Shown piece by piece: positions 1-11,600 of a stretch of 64,000 nucleotides of DNA. A program made the translations under genes and the position numbers. The first letter of the stretch is position 1; every line of letters starts with the position of its first letter. The notes under the pieces are model-generated. The model searched no databases, was not told the origin of the DNA, and saw only the letters and a program-made list of their open reading frames with translations. Origin of the DNA: Fibrella arboris (GTDB lineage: Bacteria > Bacteroidota > Bacteroidia > Cytophagales > Spirosomataceae); NCBI RefSeq assembly GCF_041321095.1, contig NZ_JBGGWE010000001.1:372001-436000 (forward strand), written 5' to 3'.

Positions 1-111
1 AGAGACTGCTGCCGAGGTGGGTGTTACCGTGGTGTCGGTGTTTTTACAGGAGAAAAAGGCCAAAAAGCCAATGGCCATGGCTGTGATAACGGACTTGAAA
101 GGGCTACGCAT
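1..111 (-). CDS. Lipoprotein, N-terminal part only (runs off the left edge)
   Basis: Reading leftward from an ATG at 111, 37 codons stay open to the window edge. The peptide has a basic start (MRSPFK), a hydrophobic core (VITAMAIGFLAFF) and a lipobox ending FFSC with Cys22, followed by a Thr/Pro/Ser-rich linker. That is a typical lipoprotein signal, so the protein should be exported and lipid-anchored. The mature domain lies outside the window, so no function can be given. It is transcribed in the same direction as operon A but lies beyond a good terminator at 245-292, so it is probably a separate unit. Confidence 0.6.
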   Translation of the reverse strand, partial: MRSPFKSVITAMAIGFLAFFSCKNTDTTVTPTSAAVS

Positions 112-244
112 AAATCGAGCTGTGACAGTAAACAATACTTATCATTACGTTCAGCCGCCCAGGGTTGTTGCTCCATAACCAGACACATTGCGAACATAGG
201 CAGACACTTTTAGAACATTAGCTGGCGGGGGTCCGACAAGGGCA

Positions 245-292
245 CAAAAAACAGCCATTGGCTCCCTCGGGATAAGGTGGCCAATGGCTGTT
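245..292 (-). terminator. Rho-independent terminator of operon A
   Basis: Inverted arms at 250-262 and 280-292 form a perfect 13-bp stem (AACAGCCATTGGC / GCCAATGGCTGTT) with a 17-nt loop. On the minus strand it is followed by a run of U residues (A-run at 246-250 on the plus strand). It lies about 20 nt past the stop codon of the last cassette gene and should end the operon transcript. Confidence 0.8.
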
Positions 293-313
293 CTATACGT
301 TCAACAAGGCTGG

Positions 314-1138
314 TTACTGAAACCAGATTTTCTGGGATATCCGCTCGGGTTTATCTTTCCGCTCTACTGTCAGCACCGAATAACCGCCCAATTCGCTCCC
401 GTCAATCTCACGGCCGGCCAGCGTTGCTACGCGCTCTGAAAAAGAGCGCAGCACCACCCCATTGGCATTCGTCAGTTTCACGGTAACCGTTTCACCGGGC
501 GCAAAACCTTTCATGTACAGCCGAAATTTCCCGCCCACACTCGGGTTGGGATACGCCACCACTTTCAGGCTGTCGGCTTCACTGACCGGTTGGTTGCCCT
601 CTATGGCCAGTATGAGCAGGGAGGCCACCCGGCTGTCTATTTTCAGGTAATCATTCCCCTGAATATCCGACATATAATTCCGAAAATCGCCGCCCTGCAT
701 CCCGGCCTGAGCCGAATTGGGATCTTTCGATTCGTCGTATAACCGTACCTTATCAACGTACCCGGGCTGTAGCCCAAAATCGAAGAGTACATAATCCTGC
801 CCCGCCACCAGATCCAGCTTATCGCCCTGACTGGTAATGCCATGAAAGTCTGCCGTGGGCGCCGCAGCGGGCGCAAACACCGCCGAATTATCAGCCCACG
901 AACCAGCCAGCAGGCTACGGATCGACAGCGGTTGATCGGCCAGCGAGGCGGGCAATACCACCGACACCTGCGACGGGCCCCACGCAAAGTTACGCGCCGA
1001 AAAGCCAGCGCGGGCAATCACCTCGTAGCGATTCGCCGCCGCATTGAACGACAACCGAACCGAAATTTCAGGCGACGACTGAGCCAGTAAGGCTGGACTG
1101 ATCAGCCAGCCCAGTACGAGTAAGATCGCTTGTTTCAT
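314..1138 (-). CDS. Secreted protein with T9SS type A sorting tail; last gene of operon A cassette
   Basis: This 274-aa protein has a signal peptide (residues 1-20, ending LLAQ). A domain of about 150 residues follows, with motifs RYEV, WGPSQV, DNS, DFHG, and AGMQGGDF near residue 150. The C-terminal part (about 195-274) carries VAYPNPSVGGKF and ends in a basic and aromatic tail, as in Por-secretion type A sorting domains, so export through T9SS to the surface or medium is expected. The N-terminal domain is recognisably the same as in the 187-aa protein two genes upstream. A close paralogue (277 aa) closes operon B at 31994-32827. The gene starts 24 nt after the preceding stop and ends at a terminator. 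Its biochemical role is unknown; a binding or assembly role in the fibre system is inference. Confidence 0.85.
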   Translation of the reverse strand: MKQAILLVLGWLISPALLAQSSPEISVRLSFNAAANRYEVIARAGFSARNFAWGPSQVSVVLPASLADQPLSIRSLLAGSWADNSAVFAPAAAPTADFHGITSQGDKLDLVAGQDYVLFDFGLQPGYVDKVRLYDESKDPNSAQAGMQGGDFRNYMSDIQGNDYLKIDSRVASLLILAIEGNQPVSEADSLKVVAYPNPSVGGKFRLYMKGFAPGETVTVKLTNANGVVLRSFSERVATLAGREIDGSELGGYSVLTVERKDKPERISQKIWFQ

Positions 1139-1162
1139 GAGTCTGGTTCTTTCCAGTTACGT

Positions 1163-2035
1163 TTAGCGGACACGAGTCACCAGCAGTGGTAAACATTGCC
1201 CCACACAATCACCGCAAAGCGTTAGCGACAGCGCCGGCGACAAGGCCAGGCAACTAGCCGTTACCTGACCGATGGTATTGGCCCCATTCACCACCAGATT
1301 GGCTAGGCTGTTATCATCTGTATACGTGATGGCATAGGCCGAATACGTGCCATTGCTTAATCCCGCAGAATTGAACGAGGGTGTTGACCCAATACGCACC
1401 AGTTTGCCCGATGCGTCGGTGAGTGCATAACTGGTTTTGACCCCTGCCCCCGAGCTACCACCCGCGCTCTGAAAGGTAATCAGCTGACCAATCTGATAGT
1501 CGCAGGGAGAAGCGGGCGGCGGCGAAGACACGCAGGCTTTAAAAACCAGGGCCGTTGACCAGTCGAAGCAGGAAGCCGAGACGGCACTCAGGGCATTGCC
1601 TACCGACAGGCCCGTTACGGGTGCTTCGTAGGTAAGCGCCACAGCCATATACGTGGCCGTTCCACTCAAGCCGGAGAAACTGGCGATAGGGCTGATCTGG
1701 AGGATGCTTCCTGTATTGGAAGCCAGCACGTAGCTGGTTGTAACGGCCGTGCCACTGCTACCGCCGCTGCTGGTGAGGGTCACCGTTGAGGTCGTGTAGT
1801 CGCAGCTGGCCAGGGTCAGCGGGCAGCCGTAGTCGTTCACCGCAGTACCACCGGGTGTACCGGGGCATAAGTCGCTGGCATCGTCTACACCGTCCAGATC
1901 CGAGTCGGCTAGCCAGCCCGTGACCAAACTGCCGGTTGTGCCCACCGAACGGGGCGCAGCCAGCGCCGAAGCAGCCGTCAGGCACAGCCAAACGCATACA
2001 CCCAGTATCCAGGAACAAGCTTGTTTCGTATACAT
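1163..2035 (-). CDS. Secreted protein with TSP3-like calcium loop and two CDY modules
   Basis: This 290-aa protein has a signal peptide ending near ALAA (residue 27). A thrombospondin-type-3 / OmpA-like calcium-binding segment (DSDLDGVDDASDLCPGTP, about residues 44-61) follows. Then come two modules of about 100 aa, each beginning CDY and containing a SYxL strand and a final Cys. Similar CDY/CDF modules form the N-terminus of the 4425-aa protein in the same operon. The C-terminus is CLPLLVTRVR, that is, Cys ten residues from a terminal Arg. The operon B paralogue (32843-34012) has three modules instead of two. The gene lies 5 nt after the 187-aa gene, so translation is probably coupled. Function is unknown; an extracellular structural or adapter role is inferred. 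Confidence 0.8.
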   Translation of the reverse strand: MYTKQACSWILGVCVWLCLTAASALAAPRSVGTTGSLVTGWLADSDLDGVDDASDLCPGTPGGTAVNDYGCPLTLASCDYTTSTVTLTSSGGSSGTAVTTSYVLASNTGSILQISPIASFSGLSGTATYMAVALTYEAPVTGLSVGNALSAVSASCFDWSTALVFKACVSSPPPASPCDYQIGQLITFQSAGGSSGAGVKTSYALTDASGKLVRIGSTPSFNSAGLSNGTYSAYAITYTDDNSLANLVVNGANTIGQVTASCLALSPALSLTLCGDCVGQCLPLLVTRVR

Positions 2036-2040
2036 GGGTG

Positions 2041-2604
2041 TTATTTGCTTAGGGTGGGCGCTGTCAGATTACAGGCCGTACAGGTGGTGCCTGTGTTGGC
2101 GTAGTTCTGCAGATAGAGGTTGGTCTGGCCCAGCGCGTCGTTGGCCGAGTACATGGTATTGGCAAAGTCGCCCCCGTTCATTCCCGCCACACTCGAATCA
2201 GGATCTGACCCGTTGATGAACAAGCGAAGACCGGGCAAACAGGCACCCCCAGGCAATACGAATGTAAAGAGCAGCGTTTCCACTCCCGTGGTCAGATCGA
2301 CCTTCAGGCCGTTGGAGCCAACACCGTGAAAATCGGAGCCCAGCACACCGTAAGCCTGTGAATTGTCGGTCCAGCCACCCGCGGCCACGCTGTTGATGGT
2401 GAAGGCCACGTTGGCTACTGCAGACGGTGTGACAACGGTCACCTGAGCGCTGCCCCAATTGTACTGGGTCTGCGTGAAGGTTGGCCTGGCATACACCTCA
2501 TACCGGCTCAGCGGAATGTTGTAGCGCAGCGTGTAATCAACCGTTTGGGCCAGGCCAGTCAGCGCCAGACTTAGCAAACACAATACCAAAAAACTCGTTT
2601 TCAT
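2041..2604 (-). CDS. Small secreted cassette protein (187 aa), unknown function
   Basis: The signal peptide (1-19, ending GLAQ) is followed by one compact domain with motifs RYEVYARP, YNWGSAQV, GGWTDNS, DFHG, GSDPDSS and NGGDFANTM. The same domain forms the N-terminal part of the 274-aa protein of this operon, so the two are homologous partners. The protein ends CNLTAPTLSK, with Cys ten residues from a C-terminal Lys. Its operon B counterpart (34023-34586) has exactly the same length and is about 90% identical in the mature part, the strongest conservation of any small cassette member. It follows the giant gene after an intercistronic terminator-like hairpin (2624-2658). I do not recognise a named family. 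A receptor for the dockerin-like tail of the giant protein is one speculative possibility. Confidence 0.8.
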   Translation of the reverse strand: MKTSFLVLCLLSLALTGLAQTVDYTLRYNIPLSRYEVYARPTFTQTQYNWGSAQVTVVTPSAVANVAFTINSVAAGGWTDNSQAYGVLGSDFHGVGSNGLKVDLTTGVETLLFTFVLPGGACLPGLRLFINGSDPDSSVAGMNGGDFANTMYSANDALGQTNLYLQNYANTGTTCTACNLTAPTLSK

Positions 2605-2623
2605 GGTGGTAACTGAAAGATAG

Positions 2624-2658
2624 TTAAAAAAAAGAGGGCATAGCGGCTGGCTATGCCC
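2624..2658 (-). terminator. Intercistronic terminator between giant gene and 187-aa gene
   Basis: A 9-bp stem (2636-2644 with 2650-2658, 5-nt loop) is followed on the minus strand by CTC and eight U residues. It sits 11 nt past the stop of the 4425-aa gene and 20 nt before the next start codon. It should end or reduce readthrough from the giant gene into the small cassette genes. Operon B has an unrelated hairpin at the same place (34633-34660). Confidence 0.75.
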
Positions 2659-2669
2659 CCGGGCCGTTA

Positions 2670-5600
2670 CTATGGAATCTGTTCCAGCATCCAGTCGAAG
2701 TTGTACAGTTGGGCACTATTCATCTGCGTACTGGTCTGGTAATTGGTAATCACATTGGTAAATATCAGCGAAGTGTCGTTCGACGTTCCCTGGTATTTGA
2801 CCTTGCCATCCATGTTCACATCCCCGAAATAGTACCCCAGTGCATTGTTGTAGTTATACAAGGGGTTCGTACTACCGGTCTGTGCGCCGATCACTTCAGA
2901 GAAAATCAAGATCAGGTCATTGGCCGTGCCCTGGTATTTGACCTTACCATTGTGGTTGGCATCGCCCGCCCACAGGGCCTGTTTGCCATTAACCGTAGTC
3001 TGCTCCCAGCCTTCGTAGTTAAATACCCCGACCACTTTATTCCAGGTTTGAGCGGAACTACTTGACGTGAAATCAACAATCGTACCAGTTACTGAAAGTG
3101 GAACACTGGTAGCCGTCATTACACCCAGGTGGTTACGATGTTTCACACTCACGTAGAAACTACCGGTCATCCCCGGGAAGCTCAGCGGCGATACACCATC
3201 ACTGGCCAGCACCACGTCACCATCGCGCTGCACCAGGGCCGACCGCGTTGCCACCACCAGCGACAGATTGCTCGGATCACGGAGTTCCACAAACACCCAG
3301 TCAACGATCGCGTCACCAGTACCCACATTCTGGGCCGTTACGCTGGCAGGCATGGTCTCGCCACCGCCTCCATTGACATGGGTGAAGCGGACACCTCCCA
3401 TAGCCGAGTAGGGTTCGGTCAAGGGCAGGAATTGCTGGCTCCGCAGATCATCGCGCATCAGGTTATTGGTACCACCAATCAATGCGCCCTGCAACAGCAC
3501 CTTCAACCGCAACACCAGGGCAGCAGGGTCGACGGGTTGCTGCACCAGCACACTCACCGTGGCCAAATCGCACTGGCCAGCACTGTTGCAGACAGCATAG
3601 CTGAAGCTGGTCGGGCCAACGTACCCAGCAGCGGGCGTATAGGTGTAGGCACCCGTCGGACTCATCACCACCGTGCCACTGATCGGTTGGCCACTCGTGT
3701 AGGTCAGCGGTAAACCAGCCGGATCGCTGTCGTTGGCCGACACCGTGCCTGATTTTGGTGTGTTGACTTGGGCGATCAACGCATCATCAAGGGCCACCGG
3801 TGCCAGGGTCGTTCCTACCGGCGGCGTTGGCTGAACGTCTACTGTCACCAGGGCCGTGGCACACAGAGGCGTAGTGGCTTTGTCGCACACCTGATAGGGG
3901 AAGCTGACTACCCCCGTGAAGCCCGCTGGCGGCGTGTAGCTCACCGTGCCGGTGGCATTCACCAGGGCGGTGCCTACAGCCGGTGGCGACAGAATCACCG
4001 GGTGGCTCAACTGCCCATTCAACGTCGTCGCACTGTCAGGGTCCGTGTCGTTGGCCAGTACCACAATCGTTACCGGTATGCCCGCTGTTGTCTGGGTGTT
4101 GTCATTATTGGCAACAGGCGGGTTATTGGCCGTCAACACAGGGTCTGGCGCTACATTCACGCTCACACAGGTGCTGGCACTCAGGCCCGCCGTGCTTGAG
4201 GCGGCGTAACAGAAGCTGACCGTTCCGGTAAAGCCGACGGGTGGCGTATAGGTGTAGCTGCCGGTTGGCGAGAGCGTTACTGTCCCTGCCCCTGGCTGAC
4301 TAATCAAGCTCGCCGTCAACGGTAACCCCTGCGGGTCCGTATCGTTGGTCAGTACATTGCTGCTCACGGCCTTACCCGGTGCGGTGTTGGCAATATCCGG
4401 CGTCACCAGGGGGGGTAACGAAGCGGCGGGGCCAACAGCCGTAAACATGGTCACATCCGTAGCCCTGCCACCGGGCGTACTCACCACGGCCGTCACACTC
4501 TGCAGGCCCGCCGCAAACGTCAGGCTCGAGCAGGCGAACGTACCCGAGGCCGAAGCCGTCGTGACGCACCACTGACTGTTGGGACCAAGCACCGTCACAC
4601 TGGCCAGCGGTGTGGCCGTTCCCGACACCGTGGGCGTGGTCGTAGCCGTGCCGTTATCCGCGGGTGAGAGAATGGCTACCGTGGGTGGGGCGACGCTGGT
4701 GAAGGTAACGGGTAGCGAAGTGCGGCCACCGGGAGTGGTAGCCGTCACCGTCAGGGTGTTTGGCCCTTCCGGCAGTGGCGTGGTCAGCCCACAGGCGAAG
4801 GTCCCTGAAGCCGAGGCCGTGGTCGTACAAAGTGTGGCCCCCAACGGATCGGTGATGGCAATAGTGCTACCGGGCGTGGCCGTGCCGGCAATGGTCGGCG
4901 TGGTGGTGGTCGACACATTCACCGGCGAGCTCACCGTCAGACTGGGCGGACCAACGGCCGTGAAGCTCGTAAGGGCTGGCGTACTGGTGCCGCCTGCGTT
5001 CACCGCCACGGCCGTCACACTGGCCGGACCAGCCGGGAAGGTCAGGGCCGACGTCGAGTAAGCACCCGTTGGACTGGCCGTTACGCTCACCGGCCCACCC
5101 AGACTGCCGGGGCTACCCGTCAGGGTTACTACCGCATTAGGCGTAGCCGTGCCCGAAATCGTGGGTGTGGTAGCCGCCGTGCTGTTATTGGCTGGCGAGA
5201 GAATGGCTACCGTGGGCGGAGCGATGGCCGTGAAGCTGGTGGTGGTCGTTGAACAACCGCCCGACAGGCAAGCCGTGACGGTCAGGGTAGTTGGTCCGGC
5301 AGACACGGATACCGGGCAGGCGAACGTACCCGAGGCCGAAGCCGTCGTGCTGCAAAGCGTCACCGGGCCAGGACCAGTGATGGTCACCAGGCTACCCGGC
5401 GTGGCCGTGCCTGAAATCACTGGAGCGGTCGTCGTTAAAGGCCCTGTCGGCGCGACCGTCAAGGAGGCCGGCCCTACTACCGTGAACGTATTCACATCCG
5501 TAGCCGTACCATCAGGCGTTGACACTACAGCCGTTACGCTCTGCGGACCTGCCGGGAAGATCAGGCTCGAACAGGCGAACGTACCTGAGGCCGAGGCCGT

Positions 5601-8600
5601 CGTGACGCACGACTGACTGTTAGGGCCAAGCACCGTCACGCTGGCCAGCGGCGTAGCTGTTCCCGACACCGTGGGTGTGGTCGTAGCCGTGCCTCCTTCC
5701 GTTGGTGAGAGAATGGCTACCGTCGGCGGTGTTGCTGGCTGTACGGTGAGGTGAGCAGTGGCCGTGGTGCAGAGCGTCGGTGAGGCATTGTCGCACACCT
5801 GATAGGTGAACTGCTCGCTGCCCACAAAGCCCGCCCCCGGTACATACGTGTAACTACCCGTCGGAGAGAACACCACCGTGCCACTCACCGGATCACTCAG
5901 CTTGCTGAACACCAGCGGCTGACCTTGCGGGTCGCTGTCGTTGGCCGCTACCGTCGCCGTGGCACTCACCCCCCGCTGGGTCAGCAGGGCATCATCCAGG
6001 GCCACAGGAGCTGTGTTGCTCACACCCACCGGTGGGGTGGGGTCGATGGTGAAGGTGACCAGGGCTGTCGCACAGGCCGGTGACGTACCGCCGTCACAGA
6101 CCGAGTAGGTCAATTGGTCGGTGCCCGTATAGCCTGCCGTTGGGGTGTAACTGACCGTACCATCGGGGTTCACCAGGGCCGTACCGTGGGTGGGCTGAGT
6201 CACGATCACCGGATTCGACAGGGGCTGACCTTCGGGGTCCACATCGTTGGCCAGTACCGCTACCATTAGCGGCACACCCACGGTTGTCCTGGGCGTATCG
6301 GGGTTGGCAATGGGCGCATCGTTGGTAGCTGGGTTAGCCACCGGAACGGGGAGCAGCGTCAGCGTCGTGGTGGCGCAGGCGGGTGGGGTAGCCCCATCGC
6401 AGACCTGGATGGGCACACTCACCGGAGCGGTGGTGCCCACTGGAGCGGTGTAGGTGTAGCTACCATCGGGCGAGAGCGTCAGCCCCGGTGGGGGACTACC
6501 AATGACACTGGCCGTAAGCGGACTGCCTTCGGGGTCATGGTCGTTGGTCAGCACATTGCCTGTGGCTGGCACCCCCACGATCACATCCGTAAAGTCGGGC
6601 GTGACCAGCGGCGACTGATTCGCTGCTGGCTGAACCAGTAGGCTTACGGTAGCTACATCACATTTACCCGCACTGTTACAAGCCAGATACAGGAAGTTGT
6701 CCGGGCCAACGTACCCAGCAGCGGGTGTGTAGGTGTAGGCACCCGTTGGCGACATCACCACCGTTCCACTCGCTGGTTGGCCACTTGTATAGGTCAGTGG
6801 TAAACCAGCCGGATCCGTGTCATTCGTCGACACATCACCCGCCTTCGGCGTATTGATACGCACCAGTAACGCATCGTCCAACGCTACCGGAGCCAGGGTT
6901 GTCCCCACCGGCGGTGTTGGCTGAACGTCTACTGTCACCAGGGCCGTGGCACACAGAGGCGTAGTGGCTTTGTCGCACACCTGGTAGGGGAAGCTGACTA
7001 CCCCCGTATAGCCCGCTGGCGGCGTGTAACTTATCGTGCCGTTGGCATTCACCAGGGCGGTGCCTGTGGCTGGCTGAGCCAGAATCGTTGGATTATTGAG
7101 TTGCCCATTCAACGTCGTCGCACTGTCAGGGTCCGTGTCGTTGGCCAGCACTGCAATCGTCAGACTCTGCCCCGACGTCGTCTGGGTATTGTCATTATTG
7201 GCTATAGGCCGATCATTAGCTGTCGGTGAAGGAACCGGGTTGACATTGATCGACACACAGGCGCTTGAACTCAAGCCAGCACTGTTCGTTACGGAGTAGC
7301 AGAAGCCCGTTGTCCCCGTAAAGTCAGTTGGTGGGGTGTAAACATACGTCCCATCCGATAGCATCGAGACGGTTCCCGCCGTAGGCTGTGTTATCACGGA
7401 AGCCGTCAACGGACTACCCTGTGGATCGATATCGTTGGTCAGCACATTGCCTGTGGCCGGTACGTTGACGTTGGTGTTAGCAATATCAGACGTAGCTACT
7501 GGCGATAACGTCTCAACTGCTGGCTGCACGGTGAGGTGAGCGGTGGCCGTGGTGCAGAGCGTCGGCGAGGCATTGTCGCACACCTGATAGGTGAACTGCT
7601 CGCTGCCCACAAAGCCCGCCCCCGGTACATACGTGTAACTACCCGTCGGAGAGAACACCACCGTGCCACTCACCGGATCACTCAGCTTGCTGAACACCAG
7701 CGGCTGACCTTGCGGGTCGCTGTCGTTGGCCGCTACCGTCGCCGTGGCACTCACCCCCCGCTGGGTCAGCAGGGCATCATCCAGGGCCACAGGAGCTGTG
7801 TTGCTCACACCCACCGGTGGGGTGGGGTCGATGGTGAAGGTGACCAGGGCTGTCGCACAGGCCGGTGACGTACCGCCGTCACAGACCGAGTAGGTCAATT
7901 GGTCGGTGCCCGTATAGCCTGCCGTTGGGGTGTAACTGACCGTACCATCGGGGTTCACCAGGGCCGTACCGTGGGTGGGCTGAGTCACGATCACCGGATT
8001 CGACAGGGGTTGGCCTTCGGGGTCCACATCGTTGGCCAGTACCGCTACGATTAGCGGCACGCCAGTAGTCGTTTTGGGCGTATCGGGGTTGGCGATGGGC
8101 GCATCGTTGGTAGCTGGGTTAGCCACCGGAACGGGGAGCAGCGTCAGCGTCGTGGTGGCGCAGGCGGGTGGGGTGGCCCCATCGCAGACCTGGATGGGCA
8201 CACTCACCGGAGCGGTGGTGCCCACTGGAGCGGTGTAGGTGTAGCTGCCATCGGGCGAGAGCGTCAGCCCCGGTGGCGGACTACCAATGACACTGGCCGT
8301 GAGCGGACTGCCTTCGGGGTCATGGTCGTTGGTCAGCACATTACCCGTGGCCGGCACCCCCACGATCACATCCGTGAAGTCGGGCGTGACCAGCGGCGAC
8401 TGATTCGCTGGGGCGCTGACAGTAATGTAGACGGTAGCTGGCGTACATAAGATCGGCGAACCGGTATCGCACACCTGATAGGTGAAGTGATCGGTGCCCA
8501 CAAAACCCGCGGCCGGTACATAACTGTAGCTACCCGTTGGCGAGAAGACAACCGTCCCGTTGGCCGGATTAGTCAGTTTGGCAAACACCAGCGACTGACC

Positions 8601-11600
8601 CGCATTGGGGTCGCTGTCGTTGGCCGCCACCGTGCCCGTCGCAGGGCTGTTTTTCGTCGTCAGCAGTTGATCGTCAATAGCCACTGGTGCCAGGTTCGTT
8701 GCACTGACGGGCGGCGTTGGATCAACCGTGAACGTTACTACGGCGGTGGTACACAGCACTGGTGAGCCGGTATCGCACACCCGGTAGGTCACCTGATCGA
8801 CTCCCGTAAAGCTACCCGCAGGCGTATAGGTGATCGTCCCGTCGGGATTCACGCTGGCCGTGCCATTCGTTGGGCCACTCACCATGAGCGGGTTACTCAA
8901 CGGCTGGCCTTCGGGGTCTTTGTCATTGCCCAGCACATTCACCGTCGTCGATACGCCAGCCGTTGTCCGGGTGGCATCGCTGAGCGCAACTGGCGCATCA
9001 TTAGCGGGCGTTGGCGTTGGCACCGGCGTCAGGGTCAACACCGTTGTGGTGCAGGCAGGCGGTGTACTACCGTCACAGACCTGAATCGGAACCGTTACGG
9101 GTGCCGTTTGGCTGGTCGGCGAGGTGTAGGTATAGCTGCCGTCAGGACTCAGGGTAAAGCCCGATGGTGGGGTACCGATGACAGAAGCCGTCAGGGACTG
9201 ACCTTCGGGGTCTTTGTCGTTGGTCAGCACATTACCAGCCGTTGGCGTACCCGGAATAAACGTATTTACATCTGGCGTTACGCTCGGTGGCAGGTTGAGG
9301 GGCAACTGCACCTGCACACTCACCGTGGCCACATCGCACTTCCCGGCACTGTTGCAGACGCTGTAGGTGAAACTGTCGGGACCAGCGTACCCAGGAGCCG
9401 GGGCATACGTATAGCTGCCGGTTGGCGACATCACCACCGTACCTGACGTCGGCTGGCCTGCTGTGTAGGTCAGCGGTAACCCAGCCGGATCGCTGTCGTT
9501 GGTCGACACCGTGCCCGATGCAGGCGTATTGAGTTGAGCGATCAACGCATCATCAATCGCCACGGGCGCAAGCGTTGTGCCGACTGGTGGAGTTGGCAAC
9601 ACGTCGATACTCACCACCGCCGTCGCACACAAGGCTGGCGTGGCTTTGTCACACACCTGATAGGGGAAGTTGACTACCCCCGTGAAGCCCGCTGGCGGCG
9701 TGTAGCTCACCGTGCCGTTGGCATTCACCAGGGCCGTACCCGTGCCTGGCTGAGTCAGAATCGTTGGATTACTGAGTTGCCCATTCAATGTCGTCGCACT
9801 GTCAGGGTCCGTGTCGTTGGCCAGCACTACAACCGTTACCGACGTACCTGCTGTGGTTTGGGTGGCATCGTTGTTGGCAATGGGTCGGTCGTTCGCTAGT
9901 GGTGACGGATCAGGATTGACATTGATGGTCACACAGGTGCTGGCACTCAGACCCGCCGTATTACTGGCGGCGTAACAGAAACTTATCGTCCCCGTGAAGC
10001 CAGTCGGCGGACTGTAGGTGTAGCTACCTGTTTGGGTCATCGTCACTATACCTACCGCTGGCGGGCTCAACAAAGTCGCCGTCAACGGTAACCCCTGCGG
10101 GTCCGTATCGTTGGTCAGCACATTGCCGCTCACGGCCTTACCCGGTGCGGTGTTGGCAATATCCGGCGTCACCAGGGGGAACTGTGCCCCCGCTGGCGGC
10201 ACCGCCGTGAACGTGGTCACATCCGTAGCCCTGCCACCGGGCGTACTCACCACGGCCGTCACGCTCTGCGGGCCCGCCGCAAACGTCAGGCTCGAACAGG
10301 CGAACGTACCCGAGGCCGAAGCCGTCGTGACGCACCACTGACTGTTGGGACCAAGCACCGTCACACTGGCCAGCGGTGTGGCCGTACCCGACACCGTGGG
10401 CGTCGTAGTAGCCGTGCTGTTATTGGCTGGCGAGAGAATGGCTACCGTGGGTGGAGCGACGCTGGTGAAGGTAACAGGTAGCGAAGTGCGGCCACCGGGA
10501 GTGGTAGCCGTCACCGTCAGGGTGTTTGGCCCTTCCGGCAGTGGCGTGGTCAGCCCACAGGCGAAGGTCCCTGAAGCCGAGGCCGTGGTCGTACACAAGG
10601 TCAGCGGACCGGGTCCCGTAATGGCAATAGTACTACCGGGCGTGGCCGTACCGGCAATGGTCGGCGTGGTGGTGGTCGACACATTCACCGGCGAGCTCAC
10701 CGTCAGACTGGGCGAACCAACGGCCGTGAAGCTCGTAAGGGCTGGCGTACTGGTGCCGCCTGCGTTCACCGCCACGGCCGTCACGCTGGCCGGACCAGCC
10801 GGGAAGGTCAGGGCCGACGTCGAGTAAACGCCCGTTGGACTGGCCGTTACGCTCACCGGCCCACCCAGACTGCCGGGGCTACCCGTCAGGGTTACTACCG
10901 CATTGGGCGTAGCTGTTCCTGAAATAACAGGTGAAACCGTCGTAGTGACGTTAGCAGGCGTGGTTATGGCGACTGTTGGCGGACAGGCCAGCGCAGTGGC
11001 CGTTACAACGGCAGACGCTGACGTTACACAGCCTGATACCGAAAGAGTGACCGCGTAGATGGCTGAGCCAGCCACAGGCGATGATAAGATAACCGATTGG
11101 CCCGTCGTTTGCGTCAGCCCTGTCCCGGTCCAGGTATAGGTTCCATTGAGGGGACCAATCGCCGTTAAGGCAAGGGTACTGGTTAGGCAAACCGTTACGG
11201 AAGTAGGCATAATGGCCACCGTCACGGATGAGCAGTCTGTAACGGTAAAGCTACTCACGGCTGGCGTACTCGTGCCCCCCGCGTTGGTAGCCACAGCCGT
11301 TACGCTGGCGGGGCCAGCCGCAAAGGTTAAACTCGAGCAGGCATACGTACCTGACGCAGAGGCCGTTGTCACGCATGACTGGCTATTGGGGCCAAGCACC
11401 GTGACACTAGCCAACGGCGTGGCGGTTCCCGACACCGTGGGTGTGGCCGTAACAGTCCCATTATCGGCGGGCGACAGAATGGCAATCGTGGGCGGGGCTA
11501 CCGCCGTAAACGCATTCACTACCGGACCAGATACGCCCGCCGGACTGCCCGCTTGAGCCGTTATGCTCGCGGGACCAGCAACAAAGGTCAGGCTGGTACA

